Below, in pieces: positions 24,872 through 33,300 of a DNA stretch of 64,000 nt. This DNA comes from Natronorubrum halophilum (GTDB lineage: Archaea; Halobacteriota; Halobacteria; Halobacteriales; Natrialbaceae): assembly GCF_003670115.1 (NCBI RefSeq), contig NZ_QQTY01000002.1, positions 434,001 to 498,000 on the forward strand, given 5' to 3'. The position numbers and the translations under genes were made by a program. The notes beneath the pieces were generated by a model. The model saw only the letters and a program-made list of their open reading frames with translations, had not been told where the DNA came from and did no database searches. Every line of letters starts with the position of its first letter. The first letter of the stretch is position 1.

Positions 24872-25282
24872 ATGCCAGTCGACTCCGCGGACGACATCAA
24901 GGCCGTTCTCGATTACGAGACGATCGCCGTCGTCGGCTGCTCGAGCACGCCCGGCAAGGCGGCCCACGACGTTCCGAACTACCTGCTCGAACAGGGCTAC
25001 GACGTGATCCCGGTCAACCCGTTCGCGGACGAGATTTTCGGGAAACCGGTCCCCGACTCGCTTGCGGAGGTCGACGCCGAGATCGACGTCGTCTGCATCT
25101 TCCGCCCGAGCGACGAGGTCGGGGAGATCGTTGACGCAGCGCTCGAGCGCGACGACGTCGACGTCATCTGGACGCAGCTGGGGATTCGCGACGACGACGC
25201 GGCGGATCGCGCCGAAAACGCAGGCCGAACGGTCGTGCAAGATCGGTGCATGAGAGTCGAACACCGCCGACTCGTTGCCTGA
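24872..25282 (+). CDS. CoA-binding domain protein
   Basis: 136-aa Rossmann-fold CoA_binding_2 protein. IAVVGCSSTPGKAAHDVPNYLLEQGYDVIPVNPF (about residues 17-50) is the nucleotide loop, and IFGKPVPDSLAEV, DVVCIFRPSDEV and WTQLGI are family blocks. The protein ends VVQDRCMRVEHRRL, with the conserved Cys-Met. Homologues bind CoA, possibly through the Cys as a mixed disulfide. A GTTTTACC box about 28 bp before the ATG suggests a leaderless single-gene message. Confidence 0.88.
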   Translation: MPVDSADDIKAVLDYETIAVVGCSSTPGKAAHDVPNYLLEQGYDVIPVNPFADEIFGKPVPDSLAEVDAEIDVVCIFRPSDEVGEIVDAALERDDVDVIWTQLGIRDDDAADRAENAGRTVVQDRCMRVEHRRLVA

Positions 25283-25344
25283 TCTCCTCCGTCTGTTATT
25301 CGCGCGGCGCTCACTACTCGAGCACAGCCGCCGGAACCCTGTGC

Positions 25345-26556
25345 TCAAGACGTCGTCGCTGTCGTCCGTCGTTCGAGCGCGTCGAGTGCGTCGGCAAGCG
25401 ACGTGCTCATCACGCCGTCGGCGACGGTCGCGACGTGAACGAGCATGATGAGTACCTCCGCGAGCGGTTCGACGGGGAGTTCGTCGACGCGATTCTCGAG
25501 CGCCGCACGATCGCCGTCGGCGTCACAATCGGTCTCGGCGTCATCGAGACTGCTGGTAATTGGAAGCTCGTCTGTGACCGCTTCGACGACGCGGCGAGTT
25601 TCCAGTTCGTCGCTGGCCAGTTGCGCGCGAATCTCGCGCTGGCGGGCCGGCGGCACGGTCCGCTCGAGCGGGACCGAACAGACGGATTCGCAGTACCACG
25701 ACAGTCCCCGGCGAACCGCCTCGAGAATCGCCTCGTCCGATCGGTCGAGCGATGCGGCGAACTCGCGAGCGCCGGCCTCGAGGTCGGCCCAACGGTCGGC
25801 GAGGAGCGCGTCGATCCGACGAGGCGCGTCCGACTCGAGGAACGACTCGGCGACGGCTGCCGCCGATTCGGTTTCGGTCGTCTCGCCGTCGTAGAGCGCG
25901 AGCGGCACGTTCACGACGCCGTTGTCGACGTCCTCCGGTAGATCTTCGACGTCGTCGACGACGGTGAGAACGAACATCCCGTTCGTCGTGATCGTCCGAA
26001 GACGCTCGAGTTGGGCCGCGGAGTAGCCGTCGATAGCGTCGATCAGCGAGACTGCGAGGTCGCCCCAGACGGCTCCGCGTTCGTCGACGCGAGCGATGGC
26101 GTCCTCGAGCGTCGCCGTCGTCGGCGCGAGCGCCTCCTCTCTCAACTGTCCCGTTCCGATTCGTCGTACCGTTCCGAGTACCGACTCGAGATCGACTCCC
26201 TCGGGGAGCGAGCCGGCGACCTCGACGACGTCGATGAAGACGAGATCGCCGAGCGTGATGTGCTCGTTCAGTCGCCGTTTTCGATCGTCATCCCATGCGT
26301 CCGCCTCGTCGATCGCGTCGTCGTGCAGACTGCTCGTGACGAAGAGAGCCGTCGGGACCGACGCTATCGCGGCATCGAGGTCGTCGTCGAACCGCGTGCC
26401 CTGAGCAGGCTGTTCTGCGCTGTCGGTCTCGAGGGCGACGAGCGCGTACGCGAACGCGCCGAGCAGTCCACCCTGATTCGTGTAGGCCTCGTGTTTGGCC
26501 CGCACGGCAGGTGAGAACTCGTGATCGGCGGGGAGGGCGAAAAGCGGCCGGGTCAT
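25345..26556 (-). CDS. Divergent polyprenyl-synthetase-like protein
   Basis: 403-aa all-helical protein. Two Asp-rich segments at the right spacing, SLHDDAIDEADAWDDD (about residues 76-91) and LTVVDDVEDLPEDVDNG (about 197-213), recall the FARM and SARM motifs of trans-isoprenyl diphosphate synthases. The first is DDxxD-like only loosely, and the usual Gly-Lys-Arg and Arg-Arg IPP-binding sites are not evident. The second half (about 250-403) is unlike the family. It may be an inactive or altered-specificity paralogue. It converges on the CoA-binding gene; upstream is cysK on the same strand. Confidence 0.65.
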   Translation of the reverse strand: MTRPLFALPADHEFSPAVRAKHEAYTNQGGLLGAFAYALVALETDSAEQPAQGTRFDDDLDAAIASVPTALFVTSSLHDDAIDEADAWDDDRKRRLNEHITLGDLVFIDVVEVAGSLPEGVDLESVLGTVRRIGTGQLREEALAPTTATLEDAIARVDERGAVWGDLAVSLIDAIDGYSAAQLERLRTITTNGMFVLTVVDDVEDLPEDVDNGVVNVPLALYDGETTETESAAAVAESFLESDAPRRIDALLADRWADLEAGAREFAASLDRSDEAILEAVRRGLSWYCESVCSVPLERTVPPARQREIRAQLASDELETRRVVEAVTDELPITSSLDDAETDCDADGDRAALENRVDELPVEPLAEVLIMLVHVATVADGVMSTSLADALDALERRTTATTS

Positions 26557-26626
26557 ATGCTCTCCTGTCAGAGACGAGTAATCAGTGTACTGGTCGCGGT
26601 TCGCGCCGCGAACTGAGGGCTCCGAA

Positions 26627-27607
26627 TTAGCCCTCCCACTCCTCGAACGACCGGTAGATCCCCTTCGAGAGGTAGCGCTCGCTCGAGTCGGGAAACACCG
26701 TCACGACGGTATCGTGTGGCGCGTCCAGCGTCCCGTCCGAGATCTCCCGTGCAACGCGTTTCGTGGCGACGCTCGCGGCCCCGGCGCTCGAGGCGACGAG
26801 GTGACCCTCCTCGCGGGCGAGGCGACGGAGTTCGTCGTGAGCGTCCCGATCCGGGACGGCGTAGACGGCGTCGACGAGGTCGGGATCGAACAGTTCGTTG
26901 GTCTCGACGTTGTGGGTCCCGATCCCCTCGATTTTGTACTCGCCTTCCTCGCGCGCTTCGCCGAGGACTTCGCCGTACAGCGAGCCCTCGGGTTCGACGG
27001 CGGCGACGTACGTCTCGGGCCGTTGCTCGAGCGCGTATCTCGCGATGCCCATGAGCGTACCCGCGGTTCCACAGCCGGCGACGACCGCGCCGACCTCACC
27101 CTCGAGCGCCTCGTAGATTTCGGGGGCCGTGGTCTCGTAGTGGGCTTCCGTGTTCAACGGATTCGAGAACTGCTGGGGGACGACGGCATCGTCGAGTTCG
27201 TCGGCTAGTTCGTGTGCGCGCTCGATCGCGCCGCCCATACCCGCATCCGTCGGGGTGTTGATGATCTTGGCACCCAGCGCGGCCATCAGCTGCTGTTTTT
27301 CGACGCTAAAGCGCTCGGGAACGACGAAGATCGCCTCGATATCGAGCTGTCCGGCGGCGATCGCGAGTCCGATTCCCGTGTTTCCCGCGGTCGGTTCGAT
27401 GATCGTCCCGCCCTCGGAGAGTTCGCCGCGCTCGAGCATCTTCTCGAGCATGTAGCGGCCGATGCGGTCTTTTACGCTTGCCCCGGGATTGAACGACTCG
27501 AGTTTCGCGTAACACCGGACGTCTTCGGGCCCGTCCTGGAGGCGAACGAGCGGCGTCCGACCGATCGTCTCGAGCACCGAATCCACCGACTGCTCGTGGG
27601 TCGTCAT
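26627..27607 (-). CDS. cysK: Cysteine synthase (PLP-dependent)
   Basis: 326-aa fold-type II PLP enzyme making cysteine from an activated serine and sulfide. The Schiff-base Lys is in FNPGASVKDRIG (about residue 46), PTAGNTGIGLAIA is the substrate loop (about 73), AGCGTAGTLMGIARY is the phosphate cup (about 178-192), and SSAGAASVATKRV carries the PLP-N1 Ser. The length and the IEGIGTHN motif fit CysK/OASS rather than serine dehydratase. O-phosphoserine use, known in some archaea, cannot be excluded. Transcribed alone. Confidence 0.9.
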   Translation of the reverse strand: MTTHEQSVDSVLETIGRTPLVRLQDGPEDVRCYAKLESFNPGASVKDRIGRYMLEKMLERGELSEGGTIIEPTAGNTGIGLAIAAGQLDIEAIFVVPERFSVEKQQLMAALGAKIINTPTDAGMGGAIERAHELADELDDAVVPQQFSNPLNTEAHYETTAPEIYEALEGEVGAVVAGCGTAGTLMGIARYALEQRPETYVAAVEPEGSLYGEVLGEAREEGEYKIEGIGTHNVETNELFDPDLVDAVYAVPDRDAHDELRRLAREEGHLVASSAGAASVATKRVAREISDGTLDAPHDTVVTVFPDSSERYLSKGIYRSFEEWEG

Positions 27608-27697
27608 CGTTTTGGCAAAAGTTGCCCCTATTGTTAGGTCTTGTCTTCTACCGATCGCCGACCGTCGTCGATCGGAAGGGGCCGGGGAGAACGGGCG

Positions 27698-28036
27698 TTA
27701 CTCGGCGGAGGCGTCGGCCGCCTGGTTTTCGTCCGCGGCGGCGTCGGCTGGTTCGCCGTCGGATTCGCCGTCTTCCGCCGCCTCGAGTTCGGCCTCGTCG
27801 ATGGCCGCCTCCGCGAGGATCTGCTCGCCGTCGATGCCCTGTTCGTCGGCTATTGCGAGCAGGAGGGCGCGCTGTTCGCCCAGTTGGTGGTCGAGACGCT
27901 TGACCGTCTCGTGGGTGTCGTCCATCTCCTCTTCGAGGCCGATGATTCGCTGCTGGAGTTGCTGTACCTGCTTGTACATCGCTTCGGCGCGATCCGAGAG
28001 GCTCTGAATCTTCTTTGCGGTGCTGCCAAGTCCCAT
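27698..28036 (-). CDS. DUF5798-like coiled-coil protein
   Basis: 112-aa haloarchaeal protein. The start MGLGSTAKKIQSLSDRAEAM and the heptad pattern in KQVQQLQQRIIGLEEEMDDTHETVKRLDHQL (about residues 20-52) form a coiled coil, then EQRALLLAIADEQGIDGEQILAEAAIDE and an acidic Glu/Ala tail. I match it to DUF5798 by the N-terminus. Cytosolic; role unknown. It lies 22 bp downstream of another small minus-strand gene and may be cotranscribed with it. Confidence 0.75.
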   Translation of the reverse strand: MGLGSTAKKIQSLSDRAEAMYKQVQQLQQRIIGLEEEMDDTHETVKRLDHQLGEQRALLLAIADEQGIDGEQILAEAAIDEAELEAAEDGESDGEPADAAADENQAADASAE

Positions 28037-28058
28037 GAGTAATGGATGTGTCGGCTAG

Positions 28059-28274
28059 CTAATGGGCCTTTTCCTCTCTCGTTCCGCCGACGTCGACGCC
28101 GACTCCGGACCAGACGTCGGCGAGTTCGGTGCCGTCCTCGGGGGTGCCGGAGGCGAAGCGTAACGCGTCCCGAAGGCGACGCTTGCTGTTCGCGGTGAAC
28201 CGTTCGTCGGTCCCGCGGAAGCGTTCGTGGCCGTTCGGGCATCGGGTACGCGTCTCGGGTGTGGGACCTTGCAC
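28059..28274 (-). CDS. Small haloarchaeal protein, GTG start (tentative)
   Basis: 71-aa protein read from a GTG at 28272-28274. The segment TRCPNGHERFRGTDERFTANSKRRLRDALRFASGTPEDGTELADVW, with a single CPNGH, looks like true protein rather than a shadow frame: it has balanced charge and helical leucine spacing. No ATG is near, and longer forms would be Arg-rich and unlikely. It overlaps no other gene, and the K+ channel gene diverges 98 bp away. Function unknown. Confidence 0.45.
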   Translation of the reverse strand: MQGPTPETRTRCPNGHERFRGTDERFTANSKRRLRDALRFASGTPEDGTELADVWSGVGVDVGGTREEKAH

Positions 28275-28371
28275 AGGCCCCACCAAGAACGATGACCGCC
28301 TCGGGCGTAGGTCGCCACGATTGAATGCCTGACGACAGAACCGGTCCGGACGGCGTCGGAACCGCGTAATC

Positions 28372-30021
28372 GTGGCCCGACTCACCGCTCGCGTCGCGGG
28401 GTATCTCGGCTCGCTCCTGATCCTGACGAGCGCGTACGCCGCCGTCTACTACTGGGGGATGGCGGCGCTCGAGGGCGAACCGCGAACGTGGTACCAGGCG
28501 CTCGAGGTCGTTATCCACTCGATGACGACGACGGGCTACGGCCAGGACGCGCCGTGGGAAACCCTCGAGATGACGGCGCTGGTCGTGTTGATCCAACTGA
28601 CCGGCATCACCTACATCTTCGTCGCCGTCCCGCTGTTCGTCGTGCCGTGGCTGCAGACGCTCGTCCGGCCGACGCCGCCGGAACACGTCAACGAACTCGA
28701 AGATCACGTTATCATCGCCGGCTACACGCCGCTCTGTGCGTCGCTCGTCGACGAACTCGAGTCCGGTGGCACCGAGTACGTCATCCTCGAACCGGACGGA
28801 GAACGGGCGCAGTCGCTTCACGAAGACGGCCTCGTCGTTCTCCATGGCGATCCGGCGACCGACGACAGCCTCGATGACGCACAGATCGGTGACGCGCTCG
28901 CGGTCGTCGTCGACGAGTCGGAGATCGACCACATCAGCACGGTCATCGAACTGGCTGATCGCGACGACAAGCCGCGAGTGCTCGCCCTCGTTGCGGATCC
29001 GTCGCGGGCCCGATACTTCCGCTACGCCGGGGCCGACGAGGTGATCTCACCCAAACACCGCCTCGGAAAGGCGCTCGGAGACAAGGTACGGCCGGTCGTC
29101 GGCGGCGACGTCGAGTCCGACGGCGAGATCGAACTCGACGGGGACCTTCACCTGGTCGAGTACCCGGTCGAAGCGGACAGTCGGCTGTACGACGAGTCAC
29201 TCGCCACCTTCCGACGCGTCGAATCCGGCGGTGCGACGGTCCTCGGTGCCTGGGTGCGAGGGAATTTTCTCCGGACGCTCCCCACGAACGTCCACGCCGA
29301 CGAGAACACGACGCTGCTCGCCGTCGGAACGTCGGACGACCTCGAGCGTGTCGCCGAGGTGACCGGCTCGGCCGGCTCCGACTACCGACCCATGCGCGAA
29401 CCGGTCCTCGTCGTCGGCACCGGAACCGTCGGCTCGTCCGTGATCGGCAACCTTGAGCGCGCTGATATCGAGACGGTCGTCCTCGATCGGCAGGACGGCG
29501 ATCTCGTCGACGTCACCGGCGACGTTACGACTGAAGAGGGCCTCGGTGCGGCGAACGTCACCGACGCCGGAACCCTCGTGCTCGCGCTCGACGACGACGA
29601 GAGCGCGCTCCTCGCGACCCTCGTCGCGCGAGAGCTCAATCCCGATCTCGAGATCCTCGCGGCCGCCGACATCGAGGAGAACGTTTCCCGACTTCAGGCC
29701 GCCGGCGCTGACTACGCCCTCGGACTCCCGAACGTCGCCGGACGACTGCTCGTGCTTCGGATCTTCGAGCACGAGGCCATGACGTTCGGCGATCGGATTC
29801 TGTTTCTACGGCTCGACGTACCCGAACCGTTCGACGACGGCCTCGACAGGGCGGCGATTCGAAACCGAACCGGCTGTTCGGTCGTGGCGCTCGAGCGGGG
29901 CGGGGACCTGCTCACGGATATCGACGGCCGAGCGCTCGAAGGGAGCGACCGTCTCGTCGTCGCCGGGACCGAATCGGAGCTGTCTCAGTTTCGGGCGGTG
30001 TACGGGCTCGAGTCGCGATAA
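28372..30021 (+). CDS. Two-TM potassium channel with tandem RCK/TrkA domains
   Basis: 549-aa MthK-like channel. Two membrane helices (about residues 8-32 and 66-92) flank the selectivity filter TTTGYGQ (52-58). Then come two Rossmann-type TrkA-N units: HVIIAGYTPLCASLVDELESGG (about 110-131) and PVLVVGTGTVGSSVIGNLERAD (about 343-364), each followed by a TrkA-C-like strand set. The cytosolic ring should gate K+ flow by nucleotide or ion binding. The start is a GTG at 28372; this fits homology (a second basic residue then a helix), since no ATG precedes it in frame. Confidence 0.9.
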   Translation: MARLTARVAGYLGSLLILTSAYAAVYYWGMAALEGEPRTWYQALEVVIHSMTTTGYGQDAPWETLEMTALVVLIQLTGITYIFVAVPLFVVPWLQTLVRPTPPEHVNELEDHVIIAGYTPLCASLVDELESGGTEYVILEPDGERAQSLHEDGLVVLHGDPATDDSLDDAQIGDALAVVVDESEIDHISTVIELADRDDKPRVLALVADPSRARYFRYAGADEVISPKHRLGKALGDKVRPVVGGDVESDGEIELDGDLHLVEYPVEADSRLYDESLATFRRVESGGATVLGAWVRGNFLRTLPTNVHADENTTLLAVGTSDDLERVAEVTGSAGSDYRPMREPVLVVGTGTVGSSVIGNLERADIETVVLDRQDGDLVDVTGDVTTEEGLGAANVTDAGTLVLALDDDESALLATLVARELNPDLEILAAADIEENVSRLQAAGADYALGLPNVAGRLLVLRIFEHEAMTFGDRILFLRLDVPEPFDDGLDRAAIRNRTGCSVVALERGGDLLTDIDGRALEGSDRLVVAGTESELSQFRAVYGLESR

Positions 30022-30158
30022 TTCGATCGAAGAACGACCTCGAGGCACGCGGCCTGCTCCGCCTGTAGAGCGTTGGGGGAGTTGCGAACCGAAGCGAAAT
30101 CGGGTCGCAGGCAACGAACGGGTAAACACGTGTAGGGCCTGGCGCCGTACCGATCGGT

Positions 30159-30857
30159 ATGAGCGACGGCGATACCGACTTCGATCCCGAAGATCCCGCG
30201 GAGAAAGAGATCGGACGCGAGATGGTCGATCAGAGCACGGGGCTCGGCTCCGTCACGGCGCACCTCTACCGAGGCGAGGTAGAACGCACCGTCGGATGGC
30301 GTGACCGGCTCGATACCACCACGAACTGGGCGGTGACGGTGATGTCCGCGATCGTCGCCTACGCCTTCTCGGGCGACGTCTCGCACGCGGTCATTCTCGC
30401 TGGCATCATCATGGGCACCGTCTTCCTGTTCATCGAGGCGCGTCGCTTTCGCGCCTACGACGTCTGGCGCTCGCGCGTCCGGGTGCTGCAGGAGAACCTC
30501 TTCGCCAACGCGCTCGACCCGTCGGAGGGCGTCGAACGCGACGCGTGGCGCGCGGAGCTGAGCGAGGATTACCGCAATCCGACGACGAACATCAGCTACC
30601 GCGGCGCGTTCAGTCACCGATTACGCCGGGTCTACCTCCCGCTAATATCCGGGATGCTCGTCGGGTGGCTCTTTCACCTCTGGGCGTTCACCCCGGACGA
30701 GGCGTTCCCCGCGAGCGCGTCGCTCCCCGGCATCAGCGGCTATCTCGTCACCGCGGTCGTCGCCATCTATTACGTCGTGTTACTCGTCCTGGCCATTCCG
30801 CTCTCGCGGAAGGAACGCGGCGAGGCCGGCGCGGCAGACCACGGCAACCTCGAGTGA
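30159..30857 (+). CDS. DUF2270 integral membrane protein
   Basis: 232 aa. The conserved core TAHLYRGEVERTVGWRDRLDTTTNWAVTVMSAIVAYAFS and the FIEARRFRAYDVWRSRVRVLQENLFA stretch (about 36-118) identify DUF2270. Four hydrophobic segments: about 61-75, 79-92, 162-178 and 196-214. The N-terminus is acidic and cytosolic. It is 137 bp downstream of the K+ channel gene in the same direction and just upstream of SRP RNA. Function unknown. Confidence 0.85.
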   Translation: MSDGDTDFDPEDPAEKEIGREMVDQSTGLGSVTAHLYRGEVERTVGWRDRLDTTTNWAVTVMSAIVAYAFSGDVSHAVILAGIIMGTVFLFIEARRFRAYDVWRSRVRVLQENLFANALDPSEGVERDAWRAELSEDYRNPTTNISYRGAFSHRLRRVYLPLISGMLVGWLFHLWAFTPDEAFPASASLPGISGYLVTAVVAIYYVVLLVLAIPLSRKERGEAGAADHGNLE

Positions 30858-30956
30858 CACCGAACGACGGACGTCTCGAGACCGCTCTCACGTCGCTCCG
30901 GCCCGATAGCCCCGCCTGACACCCGTGACTGCTGGCGATTAGAGAGACGAAAGGTC

Positions 30957-30963
30957 CTTAAGT
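30957..30963 (+). promoter_or_regulatory. TATA-like box of the SRP RNA gene
   Basis: CTTAAGT centred about 25 bp before the expected 5' end of the 7S RNA, after a purine-rich AAAGGT that resembles a BRE. Confidence 0.55.
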
Positions 30964-30982
30964 TCCACCGTCCTACGAACGA

Positions 30983-31288
30983 GTGGATAGGTCGGGCAGT
31001 TTGGCCCTGCTCGTTACCCGCGCTATGGTCATTAGCGGGGACCAAACACCGCGGGCGTCCGGTCAGACCGGCCGGGGCCCCGGGAGCCAACAGAGAAGCC
31101 TCGTCCGCCGGGGACAGCGGTCCACGATGGCCGTCCGCAGGGACGCCCCATCGTGGTTAGCCGGCGACAGCCCATCAGGCGCGGAAGCGAGCAGTGGACC
31201 GCCGGACACCTGTCGCTCGACGGGTCGCGGGGTGGAGAAGGCAACTGGGACTCCCCCGACCGGAACGCCGGGCAACCGCGATTTCCAT
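30983..31288 (+). ncRNA. ffs: 7S signal recognition particle RNA
   Basis: About 306 nt with the full archaeal SRP RNA layout. The 5' domain GGTCGGGCAGTTTGG ... GTTACCCGCGC holds helices 2-4. The long helix 5 follows, and the S domain has helix 6 and helix 8. Helix 8, with the SRP54-binding asymmetric loop and the GGAAGCGAGCAG tip, lies around 31178-31205. The 3' strand GACTCCCCCGACCGG re-pairs with the 5' strand. Ends are approximate. It scaffolds SRP19 and SRP54 for membrane targeting. Confidence 0.93.
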
Positions 31289-31411
31289 CATTCATACCGG
31301 TTTGTACGCTACGTGAGCGACGGCGCTACGCACCGCCGCTCACGCGAAAGATGAACGACGATCGGGCGCGCTACCCCGTCGTTCGCATCGCCACTCGAAA
31401 ACGGTCGAATC

Positions 31412-32347
31412 TCACTCCGCCGGCTCGACGACGCTCGAGGAGGTCCCGAGGTCGAGTCCGCCCTCGAGCGTTCGAACGGGGTAGGGGATGTCGATTCTTT
31501 CCGCGTCGAAGCGCTGCTTGACCGCGGTGACGTACTCGCCGCGGGTTCGCACGAAGTCGCCGCGGGAGGGGTTCTCGATCCAGATTCGAGATTGGAGACC
31601 GACGTCGGAGTCGCCGAGTTCCGTGAGTCGGACCGACGGGCCGGGGTCGTCCATGATGTCGGCGTGGCGTTCGGCCTCGTCGATGATGATCTCGGTCGCC
31701 TGTTCGATGTCGTCGTCGTAGCCGATTCCGAAGACGAACTTCAATCGGAGCTTATCGGCGTCGACGGGGTTTTTGAGAACGTTGTCGGTGAGCGCGGAGT
31801 TGGGCACGGTCAGCAGTTCGTTGTCGAACGTTCGCACTCGAGTCACGCGAAGACTGATGTCCTCGACGATGCCCGCGTAGGTGCCGTCGTCCCACTCGAT
31901 CCAGTCGCCGATCTTGAACGGGCGATCGGTGTAGATGAAGACGCCGGCGACGAAGTTTCGAATCACGTTCTGCATCGCGAGCCCGACCGCGAGCGCCCCC
32001 GCCGCGGCGATGCCGGCCATCGAGACGAGGAAGTTGCCGTAATCGGCGGCCCCGAACGCGACCGCGACGGCCACGAACAGGAGCAGGAAGTTCGCGATCA
32101 TCAGCAGTGGCTTCTGTGCGTGGCGGTCGAGTTTCCGCCGATCGAACGCGCGTTTGAGCAGCGGGAGAACGACGAGTTTTCCGATCAGGTAGACAACGGC
32201 GAACGCGAAAACGAACGAGATCACCTGTTCGACAGCCGCGGCTTGCGCGGCGGTGAGGTTGCCGAACTCTTCGAGGAGGTTCCCGATCACTCCGGTTTCG
32301 CTTGCGCCGTCACCGCTCGCCTGGAGGAGGATTTCGCTGGTTCCCAT
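31412..32347 (-). CDS. mscS: MscS-family mechanosensitive channel
   Basis: 311-aa small-conductance-type channel relieving hypo-osmotic pressure. Three N-terminal hydrophobic helices are followed by the Gly/Ala-rich pore helix SMAGIAAAGALAVGLAMQNVIRNFVAGVFI (about residues 108-137). The beta-domain follows (FKIGDWIEWDDGTYAGIVEDISLRVTRVRTFDNELLTVPNSALTDNVLKN), and then a cytosolic vestibule ending in an IPYPVRTLEG-type strand. It is 4 bp downstream of the YhbY gene on the same strand and probably shares a transcript with it and rnp4. Confidence 0.92.
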   Translation of the reverse strand: MGTSEILLQASGDGASETGVIGNLLEEFGNLTAAQAAAVEQVISFVFAFAVVYLIGKLVVLPLLKRAFDRRKLDRHAQKPLLMIANFLLLFVAVAVAFGAADYGNFLVSMAGIAAAGALAVGLAMQNVIRNFVAGVFIYTDRPFKIGDWIEWDDGTYAGIVEDISLRVTRVRTFDNELLTVPNSALTDNVLKNPVDADKLRLKFVFGIGYDDDIEQATEIIIDEAERHADIMDDPGPSVRLTELGDSDVGLQSRIWIENPSRGDFVRTRGEYVTAVKQRFDAERIDIPYPVRTLEGGLDLGTSSSVVEPAE

Positions 32348-32351
32348 CGAT

Positions 32352-32600
32352 TTACCGGTGGACGACCGCCGTGTGTCCGCGCGTGTCGATCACGTCGGCA
32401 TTGACGCGGTCTGCGAGATCGGCCGCCTTTTCTTCGGTCGAACTGCCCGCGCGGGCGGCGCGGAGGAATTTTACCTTCACGAGCGTTCGCTCCGAGAGCT
32501 GATCGCCGAGTTCGTCGACGACCGATTCGACGCCGCTCTTGCCGACCCAGACGGTGACATCGAGATCGTGCGCCTCCTGCTTGAGTTCCTGTTTATCCAT
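32352..32600 (-). CDS. YhbY/CRM-domain RNA-binding protein
   Basis: 82-aa CRM domain protein. The order LKQEAHDLDVTVWVGKSGVESVVDELGDQLSERTLVKVKFLRAARAG with VWVGKSGV (about residues 16-23) in place of the GxxG loop, then AADLADRVNADVIDTRGHTAVVHR, matches archaeal YhbY. Bacterial homologues associate with pre-50S ribosomes. ATG at 32600 is preferred over 32630 because homology starts at MDKQELKQEA. It lies between rnp4 and mscS on the same strand. Confidence 0.88.
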   Translation of the reverse strand: MDKQELKQEAHDLDVTVWVGKSGVESVVDELGDQLSERTLVKVKFLRAARAGSSTEEKAADLADRVNADVIDTRGHTAVVHR

Positions 32601-32725
32601 ACTCTCGAGTAGCGATGCGAGGCGTTTCAATCTTCCCGATTCGGAATCTCACTACGTTCTGCAAGGAATCGTACGGATGCAACGTCGGGAACGCATCCGC
32701 TGTTCTCTCACCACCGCGGTCGCGC

Positions 32726-33004
32726 TCACCCCTCGTAAGGGTATCGCGCGTGGGCCCCGCAGTCACAGGAGATGACGACGTGGCCGTCCTGCAGCCTGAC
32801 GCGGGCGTTCTGTCCCGGACGAAGATACGCGTCACAGCGATCGCAGGTGAATCGTCGAAACTCCCGCGGGAGCGTGAGCCGGTTTCGCTCCGCGACGCGG
32901 CGCGCCAGACGAACGTAGTAGCGCGCCCGATCGTCGTTCCGATCCGCTGCCGCCGCTCGAGCCAACTCGTGAAGGCGCTCGAGGCGTTCGGCGGCGATGT
33001 CCAC
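32726..33004 (-). CDS. rnp4: RNase P protein component 4 (Rpr2/Rpp21)
   Basis: 92-aa zinc-ribbon subunit of archaeal RNase P. An N-terminal pair of helices (AAERLERLHELARAAAADRNDDRARYYVRLARRVAERNRL) is followed by CDRC (about residues 54-57) and CDCGA (about 80-84), the four zinc ligands. It is read from a GTG at 33004, 21-29 bp downstream of a CTTATATCC box. YhbY follows 125 bp downstream on the same strand, a neighbourhood common in haloarchaea. Confidence 0.9.
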   Translation of the reverse strand: MDIAAERLERLHELARAAAADRNDDRARYYVRLARRVAERNRLTLPREFRRFTCDRCDAYLRPGQNARVRLQDGHVVISCDCGAHARYPYEG

Positions 33005-33024
33005 ACTTCGCCTTTCGGGCGGGC

Positions 33025-33033
33025 GGATATAAG
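33025..33033 (-). promoter_or_regulatory. TATA-like box of rnp4
   Basis: CTTATATCC on the minus strand, 21-29 bp before the GTG start, consistent with a leaderless mRNA. Confidence 0.6.
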
Positions 33034-33265
33034 TCAGTGAAGGTTTTCGATCGATGGACGGCGGAGCCGCTGTAAACCTCTCGGAAATATTTTACGTTGG
33101 GCGGTCACCGACCCCGGCGTCGGATCAGTTGGCATCGCACTGATCGTCCGATCTGGTCGAGTCTCGTGCTACCCCCTCTCGTAGATCTCGATATTTGGGG
33201 GATAAGAACCGGTTGTTAAAAGAGTTTCGACCCTCCCCTATAGTCGATCGTAGTGCGAAATATTG

Positions 33266-33273
33266 TTATATAT
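33266..33273 (+). promoter_or_regulatory. TATA-like box upstream of the first permuted binding-protein gene
   Basis: TTATATAT, 28-35 bp before the ATG at 33301, in an AT-rich stretch (about 33185-33300) that otherwise holds no gene. It is one of the strongest promoter-like sequences in the window and probably drives the pair at 33301-35936. Confidence 0.6.
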
Positions 33274-33300
33274 CAACAGCAAAGTGGTATAACAGACTGA

